Numbered from the stretch's first letter, positions 50,900 through 60,286 are shown. The stretch is DNA of 64,000 nucleotides from Actinopolymorpha rutila (GCF_013407855.1 NZ_JACBZH010000001.1:5642001-5706000); one strand, 5' to 3'. A program made the numbers and translations. Notes: generated from the letters alone by a model not told the origin.

Positions 50900-52612
50900 T
50901 CAGCCGGTCGACTGTGGCCGATAGGTGCCGCGAACGAACTCGTGAAGCCAGTCGTAAAGGACCCTCTGGCGCGGGTCGCTACTGTTCGCCGCCTGAAGAA
51001 CCGCATCGTTGCCCTGGTAGTAAGCAAGGAACGCGCTCTTCATGTAACCGTACTTGACTCCACCGTTCAGGTAGGTGATGTAGCGGTCGCGGAACACGTC
51101 GTCCGTAAGCATCCGCTCGTCGAACTCGACCTCGACGCCCATCCCGTAGCGCTTGGCGATGGCGGACGCGTCCTCGATACGCTCGGCGCTCATGTCCTCG
51201 AAGAAGTAGTTCGGCTGGAATGCTGCTGCGTCGATGCCCACGTCGGACCACATGTAACTCTTGTAGGCAAGGAAGTGGGGGATCCAGAAGAGCTTGTGAC
51301 CGTTGTCGTGCGCGGCCGCGCTCACCCGACGCAGTGTCTCGGGCCCGGAAGCGCTCACGCTGATCTGCTCGGAGAGCCAGTACAACCCAGACAACTTCAG
51401 GTGTGTGTAGCCGGCGTTCGCCCAGCGCGTCTCGACGGTGTCTATCCACCAACGGACGATCTTCTCGCGGTTGGCCACAGCCTGTTCGCGACCGACAGAA
51501 GACTCGTTGACATCCTCGGTCACGCCGTCGCCGTCGACATCACCGAAGTCGGTCAGGGACTCACCAGGGTCTGGGATCATCAGAACAACCTTGGTGCGCA
51601 GTCCGGGCTTGCCCAGATCGTTGGCGACCTGCCCGGCGGCTTCGTTCAGCTGCTCCAGATCGCCTTGTGCAGCGAATGTCTTGTTGAGGTACCACATCCA
51701 GTCCGAGAGCGTCGTGCTCCCGGAGCCGAAGTCTCGGCCCTCTGGGGTTCGCAGGCCGAGATAGAGAACTCCGTCGAAGAGTTGCTCGACCGGTCTCCCG
51801 GCGGTGTCGACGTACTCCAAGTACGGGATGATCCGATCCTTGGTCCAGTTCCCCTTGCCGCTCTCGTAGTGCCCGTTGTACAGCAGGGCAAGGTCACTGA
51901 TACCCGCCGTCGATGTGCCCGGCGTGAGGTAGGCCGTATGGTCGGGCCGAGGTGTCGCAGCTTGCTTGGTTCTTCCGTCGAAGCCGAGAACCTCAACCTC
52001 GTCCAGCAGCTGCGATGCGCGGGTGTGCACGGAGAACATCACCTTGACGTACCGCGCGTACGCCATCGTGCCTTCGTCGTTGCGGTCGGGGAACCCGTCG
52101 ACGACACCATCCCAGAAGTACGTCTCGTCCCGAGGCGGCCCGTCACCCCACAGCAACTGGGTGGACTTGTGCGCCAGCAGTGCCCATGACTTGCTGTCCT
52201 GCGAGACATACATCGAAACCGTCAGTGGTACGAGGATCGAGGAGGCCGGCCAGTCTTGCAGGAAGTGGGCGTCGATGCGCGACACGGACTTCCTGCTGCC
52301 GAGGTCGATCACCACTTCGCGGGTCTCACCCTTCGTGTGACCTACCCAGGCCGGGTCATTGCGGTCCAGCGATCCGTAGTGGCCGTCGGTAAGTTCCCTG
52401 CCGTCGTCTGGATATGCGGCGTCCGGTGCCTGCGACCAGCTGTATCCGAGACCGGCGGCGAGGTTTCTTGGCCGTGGCTCCTGATCCGTGGCGGCCAAAG
52501 CGGAGGCCTGAGTGCCGACCGCGAGTGCGGCGATCGCGACCACGGCCAAGAGTCCGCGCGCTACAGGGAGGTGCCGACGCCGCCAGGGACTGATGCGATT
52601 GGGTTCATGCAT
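50900..52612 (-). CDS. DUF4855 protein with discoidin domain, second copy
   Basis: 570 aa from ATG 52612 (site AGAGGTGG), 13 codons inside the longest frame. Export signal: RRRHLPVARGLLAVVAIAAL with AVGTQASALAA. A discoidin-like part follows (LTDGHYGSLDRNDPAWVGHT, VVIDLGSRKSVSRIDAHF, YARYVKVMFSVHTRASQLLD). The DUF4855 core is ISDLALLYNGHYESGKGNWT, LSDWMWYLNKTF, LSGLYWLSEQISVS, KLFWIPHFLAYKS, AAAFQPNYFFEDMSAERIED, GVEVEFDERML. It is parallel in layout to the protein at 33037 but clearly diverged, so it is an old paralogue rather than a recent duplication. Likely an extracellular carbohydrate-active protein; activity unproven. Confidence 0.9.
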   Translation of the reverse strand: MHEPNRISPWRRRHLPVARGLLAVVAIAALAVGTQASALAATDQEPRPRNLAAGLGYSWSQAPDAAYPDDGRELTDGHYGSLDRNDPAWVGHTKGETREVVIDLGSRKSVSRIDAHFLQDWPASSILVPLTVSMYVSQDSKSWALLAHKSTQLLWGDGPPRDETYFWDGVVDGFPDRNDEGTMAYARYVKVMFSVHTRASQLLDEVEVLGFDGRTKQAATPRPDHTAYLTPGTSTAGISDLALLYNGHYESGKGNWTKDRIIPYLEYVDTAGRPVEQLFDGVLYLGLRTPEGRDFGSGSTTLSDWMWYLNKTFAAQGDLEQLNEAAGQVANDLGKPGLRTKVVLMIPDPGESLTDFGDVDGDGVTEDVNESSVGREQAVANREKIVRWWIDTVETRWANAGYTHLKLSGLYWLSEQISVSASGPETLRRVSAAAHDNGHKLFWIPHFLAYKSYMWSDVGIDAAAFQPNYFFEDMSAERIEDASAIAKRYGMGVEVEFDERMLTDDVFRDRYITYLNGGVKYGYMKSAFLAYYQGNDAVLQAANSSDPRQRVLYDWLHEFVRGTYRPQSTG

Positions 52613-52836
52613 GTCCACCTCTTGTTGTCCGAGGGCCGATGATTGGTACATACCAATGTGCGCAGATCGTAGTGATCACCACGGCGGTGCGCAACGGTGA
52701 AAGCGAGGTAACACCATCCAGGGCAGAGGAATCCTGGGTGCACGGACCGTACTGCGGGCTTGGACGTAGAAGGTGGCGCGACCGGTCTGTCCTGAAGTGG
52801 TTCGAGCCAATCGCGTCGCCCAGGCTGAGCGCCCCC

Positions 52837-53200
52837 CGGCTTCAAGCCGCGGGAACGCATGCCGTCAGTGAACGAGGCCAGGAGTTCACGCTCGCGGATG
52901 GACGGCTCGGCGACGTAGGTCCCACGGGATGTGAGCCCGCCGCATCCGCACACCACGCAGAACCCGCGCAACGAACGTCTGCGCAGGTCAGCGAGCCTTG
53001 GGCTCACCGGCTACGCAACCGCAGAACGTCGCGATAGCCGCCGCACAATTGCCGGGAGCCCCCACAGGACTCGGTCTCCACGCGATCCAAGACAGCGCAC
53101 CCACGGCAAGTGTCGGGACTTCTCCGCCAGTTCTGCGGCCTCGCCGTCTTGAACCGCCCGCGCCGTCCGAACCTGGGCAGACAGTCGCCGGGCCAGCCTC
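52837..53200. repeat. Dispersed repeat, copy B
   Basis: Shares long blocks with copy C: GCCGCGGGAACGCATG, CGTCAGTGAACGAG, GGCTCGGCGACGTAGGTCCC, CGCAGGTCAGCGAGCCTTGG, CGCAACCGCAGAACGTCGCG, CACGCGATCCAAGAC. On the minus strand it keeps an open frame reading SPRLADLRRRSLRGFCVVCG, CGGLTSRGTYVAEPSIRERE, LLASFTDGMRSRGL. It sits between the second DUF4855 gene and the permease fragment. Origin unknown. Confidence 0.8.
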
Positions 53201-53240
53201 CCCGTGGCCGCTCCGCTCAGGTCGGGGCACGTGAACCGAG

Positions 53241-53490
53241 CGTCAGATGTTCTACGGCCTCGTGCCGCCGTTCAACCTGATCCCGATGCAGGATTTCATC
53301 GCGCACTGGAACGACTTCTTCACCGGGGCCCTTCTTCCTCATGGACAACTCGAAGTGGCCACTTCAGGTCGTCGTGCGCTCCTCCATCATCGACCAGAGC
53401 ATGCTCGGCATGAGCGGCATGAACTCCCCCACCCAGGACCTGCCGAGGTAATTCGTCAAGGGCATCATTCTCGGCGCCGTCAAGGGTTGA
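53241..53490 (+). pseudogene. Carbohydrate ABC-transporter permease (LplC/MalG-like), C-terminal fragment
   Basis: One frame reads MFYGLVPPFNLIPMQDFIAH, WNDFFTG. After a one-base shift near 53330 the next frame continues FFLMDNSKWPLQVVVRSSII, DQSMLGMSGMNSPTQDLPR, then an in-frame TAA and FVKGIILGAVKG up to TGA 53490. This is the characteristic last transmembrane helix and cytoplasmic end of LplC-type sugar permeases. It carries a frameshift and a nonsense codon and lacks the first four helices. Its end is 33 nt from the pectate-lyase-like gene, suggesting an ancestral transporter-enzyme operon. Confidence 0.75.
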
Positions 53491-53523
53491 CGCCGACAGC
53501 TCCCGTCAATTGGAGGTCGCACC

Positions 53524-56500
53524 GTGGTGAGATCAGAGCGGCTGTACGGCGGATTACTCGCGTTGGGCCTCGCGTTCTCCGGCCTGGTCGCGGTAGTGGC
53601 TACGCCGACTCCGGCCTCGGCACTCGACCGCAGGGTCGCCACTGTCGACTCCTGCGACTCGCTGGCTGGCTGGACGTCCTCCGGAGCCAATACCCTGGCA
53701 CTGGACACAGCCGACAAGAAGGAGGGTGCGGCCAGTATCGCCTCGACCGGTCCCGGACCCGACTTCTTCACCCGCCCGTTCGGTGCGCCGATCGACACGA
53801 AGACCAACCGGGCGACGGGGATCCTGGCATTCTCGCTGTACGTCTCGGACGCGTCGAAGCTCGGCGACCGTCCAGGTCAGGTGGAGCTCACCAGCTCGGG
53901 CCACCCGGACGAGGACGAGATGGACTGGGACATGGCGCCCGTGCGTGCCAACCTCCACAACGGCTGGAACGACATACGTCTCCCCTTCGCCTCGTCGGGA
54001 ACTGTCGGAAGTCCAGACCTGTCAGCGATCACGTTCTTCAGGATGTTCCAGTTCCTCGACGACCCACAGACATTGAAGATCGACGACATCCGCATCGAAG
54101 AGAAGGTCGACATCCCCGCGAATCCTCGGGTCGTACACACGACGCTGGGCTCCGCCGACGTGCCCATCGCGAGCTACGACGTCACCGAATGGGGCGCGAA
54201 GCCGGACGACGACGGCGACGACACCGCCACGATCCAGGCTGCCCTGGACGCGGCCGGTGAGGACGGCGGCGGTGTCGTCTTCGCACCCGCGGGGCGCTAC
54301 GACATCAAGGGAAACCTGGTCATCCCAGCCTCTGTGACACTGCGCGGCGACTGGGCGAGTCCAGACGCGGGCGGACTCGGCAAGGGCACGATCCTGGCAG
54401 CGTACGCGGGACGTGGCGACGCGTCCGGCACACCGTTCATCACCACCCACGACGCCGCCACCGTGCGCGGTCTGACGATCTGGTATCCCGAACAGGACGA
54501 TGCAGCAGCCGTGCAGCCGTACCCGTGGACCATCCAGTCCGATCCGCACGACGGCTACTACGGCCCGAACCTGTTCGACCTGACCTTCGTCAATTCCTAC
54601 CGTGGTGTGAAGATCGCTCAGAACAACGGGCACTTCGTCCGGAACGTGTACGGCACGTTCCTCGACGACGGATTCTCACTCGACGCGGTGTACGACATCG
54701 GCCGGTTGCAGTCGGTGCATCTGGGCCCGGCGTACTGGTCCGGGTGGCCTGCGACGGCTCCCAGGACAGTTCCGTCCGAGGCCGACGTTCGCTCCTATCT
54801 TCGTTCCCACGCGACTGGCGTGACGATCTTCAAGTCCGACTGGGAGTACCTGTACGCCCTGAGCATGGACGACTACGAGGTCGGGATGCGGCTGGCTGAA
54901 ACGCCATTCGGCTCGTCCAACGGACAGGCCTGGGGCATACACACGGCTCACGGCAAAGTGGGACTGCAGGTCGACTCAGTGAATGAGATCGGCTTCGTCT
55001 TCAGTCACAGCAGCTTCGAGACATCCGGGCCGGAGTCCGTGTCGGTCTTCGCGACGCAGAACATCGCCGCGAATCCCCTCAACGGCCTGATGTTCAACGA
55101 CGTGACCCTTGGGGCTCCAGACGGTACGCCGGTCCAGTTGTCGGGCACCGCACTCCTGAGCTTCGCCCATGCCACGTTCACAGACTGGTCGACCGACTCA
55201 GCGGCGATCCGCGCCGACTCCGGATCGGTCTCGGTGACGGCAAGCCGCTTCCTCGCCGACAAGCCGGACGCCTGCCTCGGTGCCGGCGTGAGCTCGGCCG
55301 TGTTCGCCGCTAACACATTCGCCGGCGCACCCGACATCACCAACCTGAGTAAGGGCGATGTCAAGATCGACAACACAACATGGAGGCCCACCGACTTCCC
55401 GGCGGCGCCGACAGCCGATCCCGGACCGGAGCCGGTCGGGACGCAGCATCCGGACAGTGACGCGTTGCACTCCGTCAGCGACTACGGTGCACAGGGCAAC
55501 GGCATCGACGACGACACATCAGCTTTCGCGCAGGCTCTGAACGCCGCGTCGGCAGCAGGCGGCGGAACCGTCTATGTGCCGGCTGGACGATACCGCCTTA
55601 CCGGCCACATCAAGATTCCACGCGATGTGGAGCTTCGAGGTGTCGCCGACGGGCCGCACCACTACGGCATCTCGCCACGCGGCAGTGTGCTTGTCGCGAC
55701 CGAGAACGAGGGAAAGCCGTCAGGGACAGCGTTCATCACCTTGAGCCGGCACGCTGGTGTCCGCGGACTCAGCGTCTACTACCCGTACCAGCGGTACGAC
55801 AAGCCGATCGCCTATCCCGCGACCATCGCAACCGGCGGTGTCGATGCGTACGCCGTCGACGTCACCCTCCCCGACTCCTACACGGGGATCAGTGTCACCA
55901 AAGATGGCTTCTCGAGCGAGTACCTGCGCGGGCTCGGCTTGAAGACCTTCGTCTCCGTGGTCGGTGCCGACGGCGTACGGATCGACAATGCCATGAACTC
56001 TGTCGGCGACTGGCAGGACGGCGCCCGCGAGGCGAATGCTCCGCCCGCCAACTGGTGGCTCGATCATCCCTCCAGTGTGTCGAGCGGATTCGAGCTGACC
56101 AACTCCGATGACGCCGTACTCTTCAACGACTTCGGCTTTGGAGTGGCCTACGGCCTGGTGATCGGCGGAAGTTCGTCGAACATCCGCGTGCACGGGCACG
56201 GCGTCGACAACAGCGAGCGCGCCATCCAGCTCACGGGAACTGGATATGGCATCGACTTCACCAACACGCAGCTCGTCGCGATCGGAGGCGGCGGAAAGCG
56301 ATACCTCGACGTCGCCGGGTCGTTCTCCGGAAAGGCGCGCTTCTTCAACTCCCTCGCCTGGGCATGCACCACAGGGTCCGACATCGCCGGCAGCGGGAGC
56401 GTCGTCCTACAGCAGTGGAAGTCTCGGAACAGCGGTGTCCAGCACCTCGGTGGAACACTGTGGATGGACAGTTCCTTCGGCCACACGACACCCCAGCTCG

Positions 56501-56613
56501 CCATCGGTCCAGACGTACGGCGAGCCACCGCGTACGCCAATGTCGGCAACGGAGGATTCGTGATCGACGCCCAGAGTCAGCAGTACGACGCGCGACTCAA
56601 CATCGCACGTTAG
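53524..56613 (+). CDS. Secreted protein with two pectate-lyase-3/beta-helix domains
   Basis: 1029 aa from GTG 53524 after TTGGAGGTC. Sec signal: RLYGGLLALGLAFSGLVAVV ending ASA. Residues ~35-200 form a carbohydrate-binding-like sandwich (SCDSLAGWTSSGANTLALDT, TFFRMFQFLDDPQTLKIDDI). Two Pectate_lyase_3 beta-helices follow, starting near 217 (YDVTEWGAKPDDDGDDTATI, VVFAPAGRYDIKGNLVIPAS) and 649 (HSVSDYGAQGNGIDDDTSAF, TVYVPAGRYRLTGHIKIPRD). Such folds occur in pectate lyases, polygalacturonases, epimerases and phage-type lyases. The tandem arrangement suggests binding of a long acidic polysaccharide. Catalytic residues cannot be assigned by eye. Confidence 0.88.
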   Translation: MVRSERLYGGLLALGLAFSGLVAVVATPTPASALDRRVATVDSCDSLAGWTSSGANTLALDTADKKEGAASIASTGPGPDFFTRPFGAPIDTKTNRATGILAFSLYVSDASKLGDRPGQVELTSSGHPDEDEMDWDMAPVRANLHNGWNDIRLPFASSGTVGSPDLSAITFFRMFQFLDDPQTLKIDDIRIEEKVDIPANPRVVHTTLGSADVPIASYDVTEWGAKPDDDGDDTATIQAALDAAGEDGGGVVFAPAGRYDIKGNLVIPASVTLRGDWASPDAGGLGKGTILAAYAGRGDASGTPFITTHDAATVRGLTIWYPEQDDAAAVQPYPWTIQSDPHDGYYGPNLFDLTFVNSYRGVKIAQNNGHFVRNVYGTFLDDGFSLDAVYDIGRLQSVHLGPAYWSGWPATAPRTVPSEADVRSYLRSHATGVTIFKSDWEYLYALSMDDYEVGMRLAETPFGSSNGQAWGIHTAHGKVGLQVDSVNEIGFVFSHSSFETSGPESVSVFATQNIAANPLNGLMFNDVTLGAPDGTPVQLSGTALLSFAHATFTDWSTDSAAIRADSGSVSVTASRFLADKPDACLGAGVSSAVFAANTFAGAPDITNLSKGDVKIDNTTWRPTDFPAAPTADPGPEPVGTQHPDSDALHSVSDYGAQGNGIDDDTSAFAQALNAASAAGGGTVYVPAGRYRLTGHIKIPRDVELRGVADGPHHYGISPRGSVLVATENEGKPSGTAFITLSRHAGVRGLSVYYPYQRYDKPIAYPATIATGGVDAYAVDVTLPDSYTGISVTKDGFSSEYLRGLGLKTFVSVVGADGVRIDNAMNSVGDWQDGAREANAPPANWWLDHPSSVSSGFELTNSDDAVLFNDFGFGVAYGLVIGGSSSNIRVHGHGVDNSERAIQLTGTGYGIDFTNTQLVAIGGGGKRYLDVAGSFSGKARFFNSLAWACTTGSDIAGSGSVVLQQWKSRNSGVQHLGGTLWMDSSFGHTTPQLAIGPDVRRATAYANVGNGGFVIDAQSQQYDARLNIAR

Positions 56614-56777
56614 CTAGCGCGGTCGGGGCGGTGCTGAGGTCAACGCGAGGTCGAGAGGACGAGGCGCACCTGCCTAGTTGTCCGGACGCCGCTGTCCGAG
56701 ACGCCGCTTGTCCGAGACGGCTCGCAATCCCGTCGTCGCGCTCGTCGGCGAGAACGCCGCCGGCAAGACCACTGCGC

Positions 56778-57155
56778 CCGGCGTCAAAGCCGCGGGAACG
56801 CATGTCGTCAGTGAACGAGATCAGACGCTCACGCTTGCGGATGGAAGGCTCGGCGACGTAGGTCCCACGAGACGTGAACCCGCCGCAGTATCCGCACAAT
56901 ACGCAGAACCCCCCGCAACGGGCGCCTGCGCAGGTCAGCGAGCCTTGGGCTCACCGGGCGACGCAACCGCAGAACGTCGCGACAACCGCCGCGCAATTGC
57001 CGAAGCCCCCTCCAGGGCTCGGCCCCCACGCGATCCAAGACCGCTCACACACGGCAATTGTGCGGGACTTCTGCGCCAGTCCTGCGGTCACCGTCTTGAA
57101 CCCTCGCGCCGTCTGGCCTGGGCAGACACTCGCCGGGCCGGCATCTCCGTCCTCG
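56778..57155. repeat. Dispersed repeat, copy C
   Basis: Aligns with copy B over ~370 bp (for example GAACGCATGTCGTCAGTGAA, CGACGTAGGTCCCACGAGAC, GGTCAGCGAGCCTTGGGCTC) and with copy A over its right part. The minus frame again reads GGFTSRGTYVAEPSIRKRER then LISFTDDMRSRG. It lies 166 nt after the pectate-lyase-like gene and ~310 nt before an antitoxin relic. Confidence 0.8.
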
Positions 57156-57189
57156 GTGCCGGTGAGCCCACCGGGAAGCTGATGAGCCG

Positions 57190-57450
57190 GGCGGATCCGG
57201 TTCATGAGGAGGTCGGACACCGAGCTGCTCGGCACCCTCGGCGACCCCCTGTCGTAGGCGGTCCGCACCCCCGAGACCGCCATCCCCGCGGCGCTCGCCA
57301 GGTCGATCAGCCGGTACGGACGGGGATGAACGAACTCTCGCCCGTACGCCAGCACAGGCGAAGGGGCTGTTCGGCCTCCAGAACCCTATGGCCAGTCGCG
57401 GCCTGCTCGGCCAACAGCAGATCCTGCCGGGAGCTCTCCCAGGCCAACCG
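57190..57450 (-). pseudogene. Conserved actinobacterial protein, C-terminal fragment
   Basis: Minus frames give WESSRQDLLLAEQAATGHRV, LEAEQPLRLC and, in another frame, YGREFVHPRPYRLIDLASAA, GMAVSGVRTAYD. This order resembles the C-terminus of conserved actinobacterial hypothetical proteins, in which HPRPYRLIDLA is a recognisable block. It is frameshifted and 5'-truncated. Confidence 0.4.
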
Positions 57451-57592
57451 ACTGTTCTCAGGTCGATGAACACCGAATTGCGTGAGCACATGATCGCTTG
57501 GAGCCCAAGCACATCGCATGACGTCGAGGCGGGCACCGAAGTTCTGGCACCGTATCCAACTAGATACGGTTCAGGTCTCGGGTAGGAGGAGG

Positions 57593-58114
57593 CGGCCACG
57601 CGGGCAGGTGACCTTCTCGACCGTGCCCGACGGCTGGCGGGTATGACCCGGGCCGAACGGCCCGGCGCGCCGGCACGTCCAGACCGACACTTTCGGCGTA
57701 TCTGTCCGGCACCAAGGGGCCGACCTTTGCGACCGCGCCGCGGATCATCCGGGCTGCCGGGTTCGACCTTGACCTCGTTCCCTTGGTCGAGTTCTCCCAG
57801 GTAGGAGGACGCGCCGACAGGCTCTTGCCCGTGCCCACCCAGCTGCCCCGCCTACCGGCGATCGAAGGCTGGCTCAAGTGGGACTGCCGCGTCACCTGAA
57901 CTGGTCGGCTCCCGACCTGACCTACGACCTCGCCGATCGACAGCAACGCGCCCGCGTCTACGAGATCGTCCTACGTGAAGGCACCGCCGACGACATCCTC
58001 ACCTACATCGACGGCGCCCTCCTGGTCGACCTGTGGCCCGACCTCGTCCTCCCCCTCGACGTCAGACGTGCATGGGCGCCACTCGTCGAACGCACCCATC
58101 CCCAGGCCGCGTGA
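57593..58114 (+). pseudogene. XRE/HTH-type antitoxin with two frameshifts
   Basis: Homology runs through three frames: LLDRARRLAGMTRAE, then AGTSRPTLSAYLSGTKGPTF, ATAPRIIRAAGFDLDLVPLV (the HTH recognition region and linker), then GLPRHLNWSAPDLTYDLADR, ALLVDLWPDLVLPLDVRRAW to the stop at 58114. Frame changes fall near 57675 and 57880. Full-length relatives pair with AbiEii-type nucleotidyltransferases, and a truncated one follows directly. Its C-terminus is almost identical to the minus-strand fragment at 32559. Confidence 0.75.
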
Positions 58115-58116
58115 CC

Positions 58117-58251
58117 ATGAGCACAAGCCCCGACCTGACACCACTGCAGCTGTCGAAGCAACGTGCCCGAACAGGGGGTCCAGGTTCGAGTGGACCGCGT
58201 TTCGACGTCGCCGAACCACCACCCGCAGGCCGGCCAACTCTGCCCACCTAG
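58117..58251 (+). pseudogene. AbiEii-type nucleotidyltransferase, N-terminal stub
   Basis: ATG 58117, 2 nt after the antitoxin stop, opens STSPDLTPLQLSKQRAR. This matches STHPDLTSLQLAAARLF at the start of the gene at 32557, after which similarity ends and a stop follows at 58251. The catalytic GG...R.TxDxD region is absent. Confidence 0.6.
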
Positions 58252-58394
58252 GGACGAGCATCGTGCCACATGTCCGCCCAGGGAGCGGTCGCGGGATCCG
58301 TGCTATCCGCCCAACCATAACCGCGACGACGGCCACGCCGCCCGCCAAGGTGATGCGGTCTCGCACAGACTCAGCCGCAGTATTCTGATCCTCT

Positions 58395-60197
58395 TCACAG
58401 AAATGCCAGCAGCGGCTTCAACTCGGTCCGTTCTTGCCGTTCGCCGTTCTCCAGTGGTGGTCGAACTCGTCGGCTGTGACGAAGACGTAGCCTTCTGGTT
58501 CGAGGAGGTCGGCGACGCGTCGCAGCCGCCGAGGACCGTAGTGCCAGCTGTAGAACATCGCCTGGACGAACCTCCCCCCCGGCCGGATTCGTACGGATCT
58601 CGTCAGCAAGCCACCGCGCTGCCGCCTCGTCGTTGGTGGTGTCGTACGGCGGATACCACGGCTGGTTCGACCAGCGCGTGAGTGTGTGGTGAACACCGAC
58701 ACCGCCCGCAGCCATGATGTTTGCATTGGATGCAGTGGTGCCGTCGTTGCGGCCCATGTCAGCGAGGACGGCGGTCACATTGGGCATGTTGGGGACGATG
58801 GTGTCGTCGACGAACGTGTCGTCGGCAATGGTCCACGGCGTCCAGGGGTGGGAGTAGAGCCCGAGCATGTCCATGTCGAGGCCGGACATCCGCTCGCCGG
58901 TGGCTCGGAAGTAGTCCGCGACCACCTCCTGCTGAGTCAGCTGACGCCCCGCTCGGTCGACCGCGCCTGCCGAGCCGTACCCCTCCAGCGGATAGCAGTA
59001 TCCGGCCCCGGAGATCGAGGAAAAGAAGTAGTCGTTGGGTGTCGCGGTCTCATACAGCCACTGCAGGATCCCGGGAAGGAGCGTCCGCGCCGCTGGTGTG
59101 ATGCCGTACGACATCGGCACCTGCCCGCGCACCGGGTCGTCCCACTGGAAGAACCGCAGCCCGTACTGCAGATAGCCGGGCGCGTCCCCGCTCTCGATCA
59201 TGATCAGCGACACGTAGGTCACGTCCGGCCGGTAAGGGCGGAAGATCTTGCGGCGGGCGGGCTGGCGCTCGAAAGCCTTCGCATTGATGGGCGCCGCCGC
59301 ATGGAAGCTGTAGTTGCCTGCCCAGTCCGACACCCAGGTGTACTTCGCGTAAGCGCCGGCCAGCTTTACCCCGGCGTACTCCCCAACTCCCCGCGGCGCG
59401 CCTTCGTCACTCACCGCGCTCCAGAACCCCAGAACCGGAATGTTGGCGGGTGCATCGTGCAACAGCCGGTGGACGTGCGCGTCCAGTTCCGGGCTGTGGT
59501 CTGGGTCGTCCGGGCCCGGCAGCCAGAACGTGTGCAGTCGATGCTGGACGGCATAGTCCCTTTGAAAGTCGTGCGCGACGGAGGTATGGAAGCAGCACAG
59601 CATGGCCCGGCTCTGCCGTGGCCAGAAGCGTTCATACGCCCAGGCGTAGGCGCTCGCCGCGTCCGCGAACTTCCCGCGCAGGTCGTAGACCACCGGTAGG
59701 TCCACCTCAGTCAGTTGATCCGGGTAGACGATCAGCAGATTCTCGACGCCGGCGACGTTGGTCGCCACGTTCAGCGTGTGCTCCTGCTCGGGATCGACGA
59801 CCACGAGGCCCCGGGCAGTGTCACGGAAGTGAGCGATCAGCCGGTACGGATCGTTGTAGCGGTGTTCTTCCCTGACCCAGCCCTTGTCCATGTACCACTG
59901 TAGGTAGCCATGGTTGTTGCGTACGTCGTCCCAGCTTTGTAGCAAGTAGATCTCCGGCCGCTGACGTGCAACCAGCCCCTGGAGCGAGGCGAGTGCCACC
60001 CGGACACCCTTGTCGTGGCCGTCGAGGTCGAGCGTGCTCACGACCGCCCTGAAACCGGTGCCACGGGCGGCTTCTGGCTGGCGTCGGAGGAGTTGATCGC
60101 CCATCCGCGGTCCGAGTGGTGCCGCGCCTATCGCCGCCCCATAAGCAAGGAGATCCCTCCGCCGAAGTTGTCGGCCTATCAACGGAGTGGGGAGCAT
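58395..60197 (-). CDS. GxGYxYP-family putative glycoside hydrolase, short form (frameshift near 3' end)
   Basis: 600 aa as read, from ATG 60197 (GGAGGCCTC). Tat-like start RRRDLLAYGAAIGAAPLG. The GxGYxYP signature is complete: FSSISGAGYCYPLEGYG near residue 395; the N-terminal domain has VALASLQGLVARQRPEIYLL. After IRTNPAG (near 58575) a seven-G run shifts the frame. With six G the protein would continue RFVQAMFYSWHYGPRRLRRV, ADLLEPEGYVFVTADEFDHH and stop at 58418, which fits the family. As read, it ends in an Arg-rich tail. This could be a sequencing error, a real mutation or slippage-prone switching. It is a paralogue of the 918-aa protein at 34980. Confidence 0.85.
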   Translation of the reverse strand: MLPTPLIGRQLRRRDLLAYGAAIGAAPLGPRMGDQLLRRQPEAARGTGFRAVVSTLDLDGHDKGVRVALASLQGLVARQRPEIYLLQSWDDVRNNHGYLQWYMDKGWVREEHRYNDPYRLIAHFRDTARGLVVVDPEQEHTLNVATNVAGVENLLIVYPDQLTEVDLPVVYDLRGKFADAASAYAWAYERFWPRQSRAMLCCFHTSVAHDFQRDYAVQHRLHTFWLPGPDDPDHSPELDAHVHRLLHDAPANIPVLGFWSAVSDEGAPRGVGEYAGVKLAGAYAKYTWVSDWAGNYSFHAAAPINAKAFERQPARRKIFRPYRPDVTYVSLIMIESGDAPGYLQYGLRFFQWDDPVRGQVPMSYGITPAARTLLPGILQWLYETATPNDYFFSSISGAGYCYPLEGYGSAGAVDRAGRQLTQQEVVADYFRATGERMSGLDMDMLGLYSHPWTPWTIADDTFVDDTIVPNMPNVTAVLADMGRNDGTTASNANIMAAGGVGVHHTLTRWSNQPWYPPYDTTNDEAAARWLADEIRTNPAGGEVRPGDVLQLALRSSAAATRRRPPRTRRLRLRHSRRVRPPLENGERQERTELKPLLAFL

Positions 60198-60286
60198 GAG
60201 GCCTCCAGTCAGATTGTCGAGGTGCTCAGCGGATGTGATGTCACTGGGCGCAAGCTGTCGTCGACGGCGACGGCGGCGTGGTCTGG

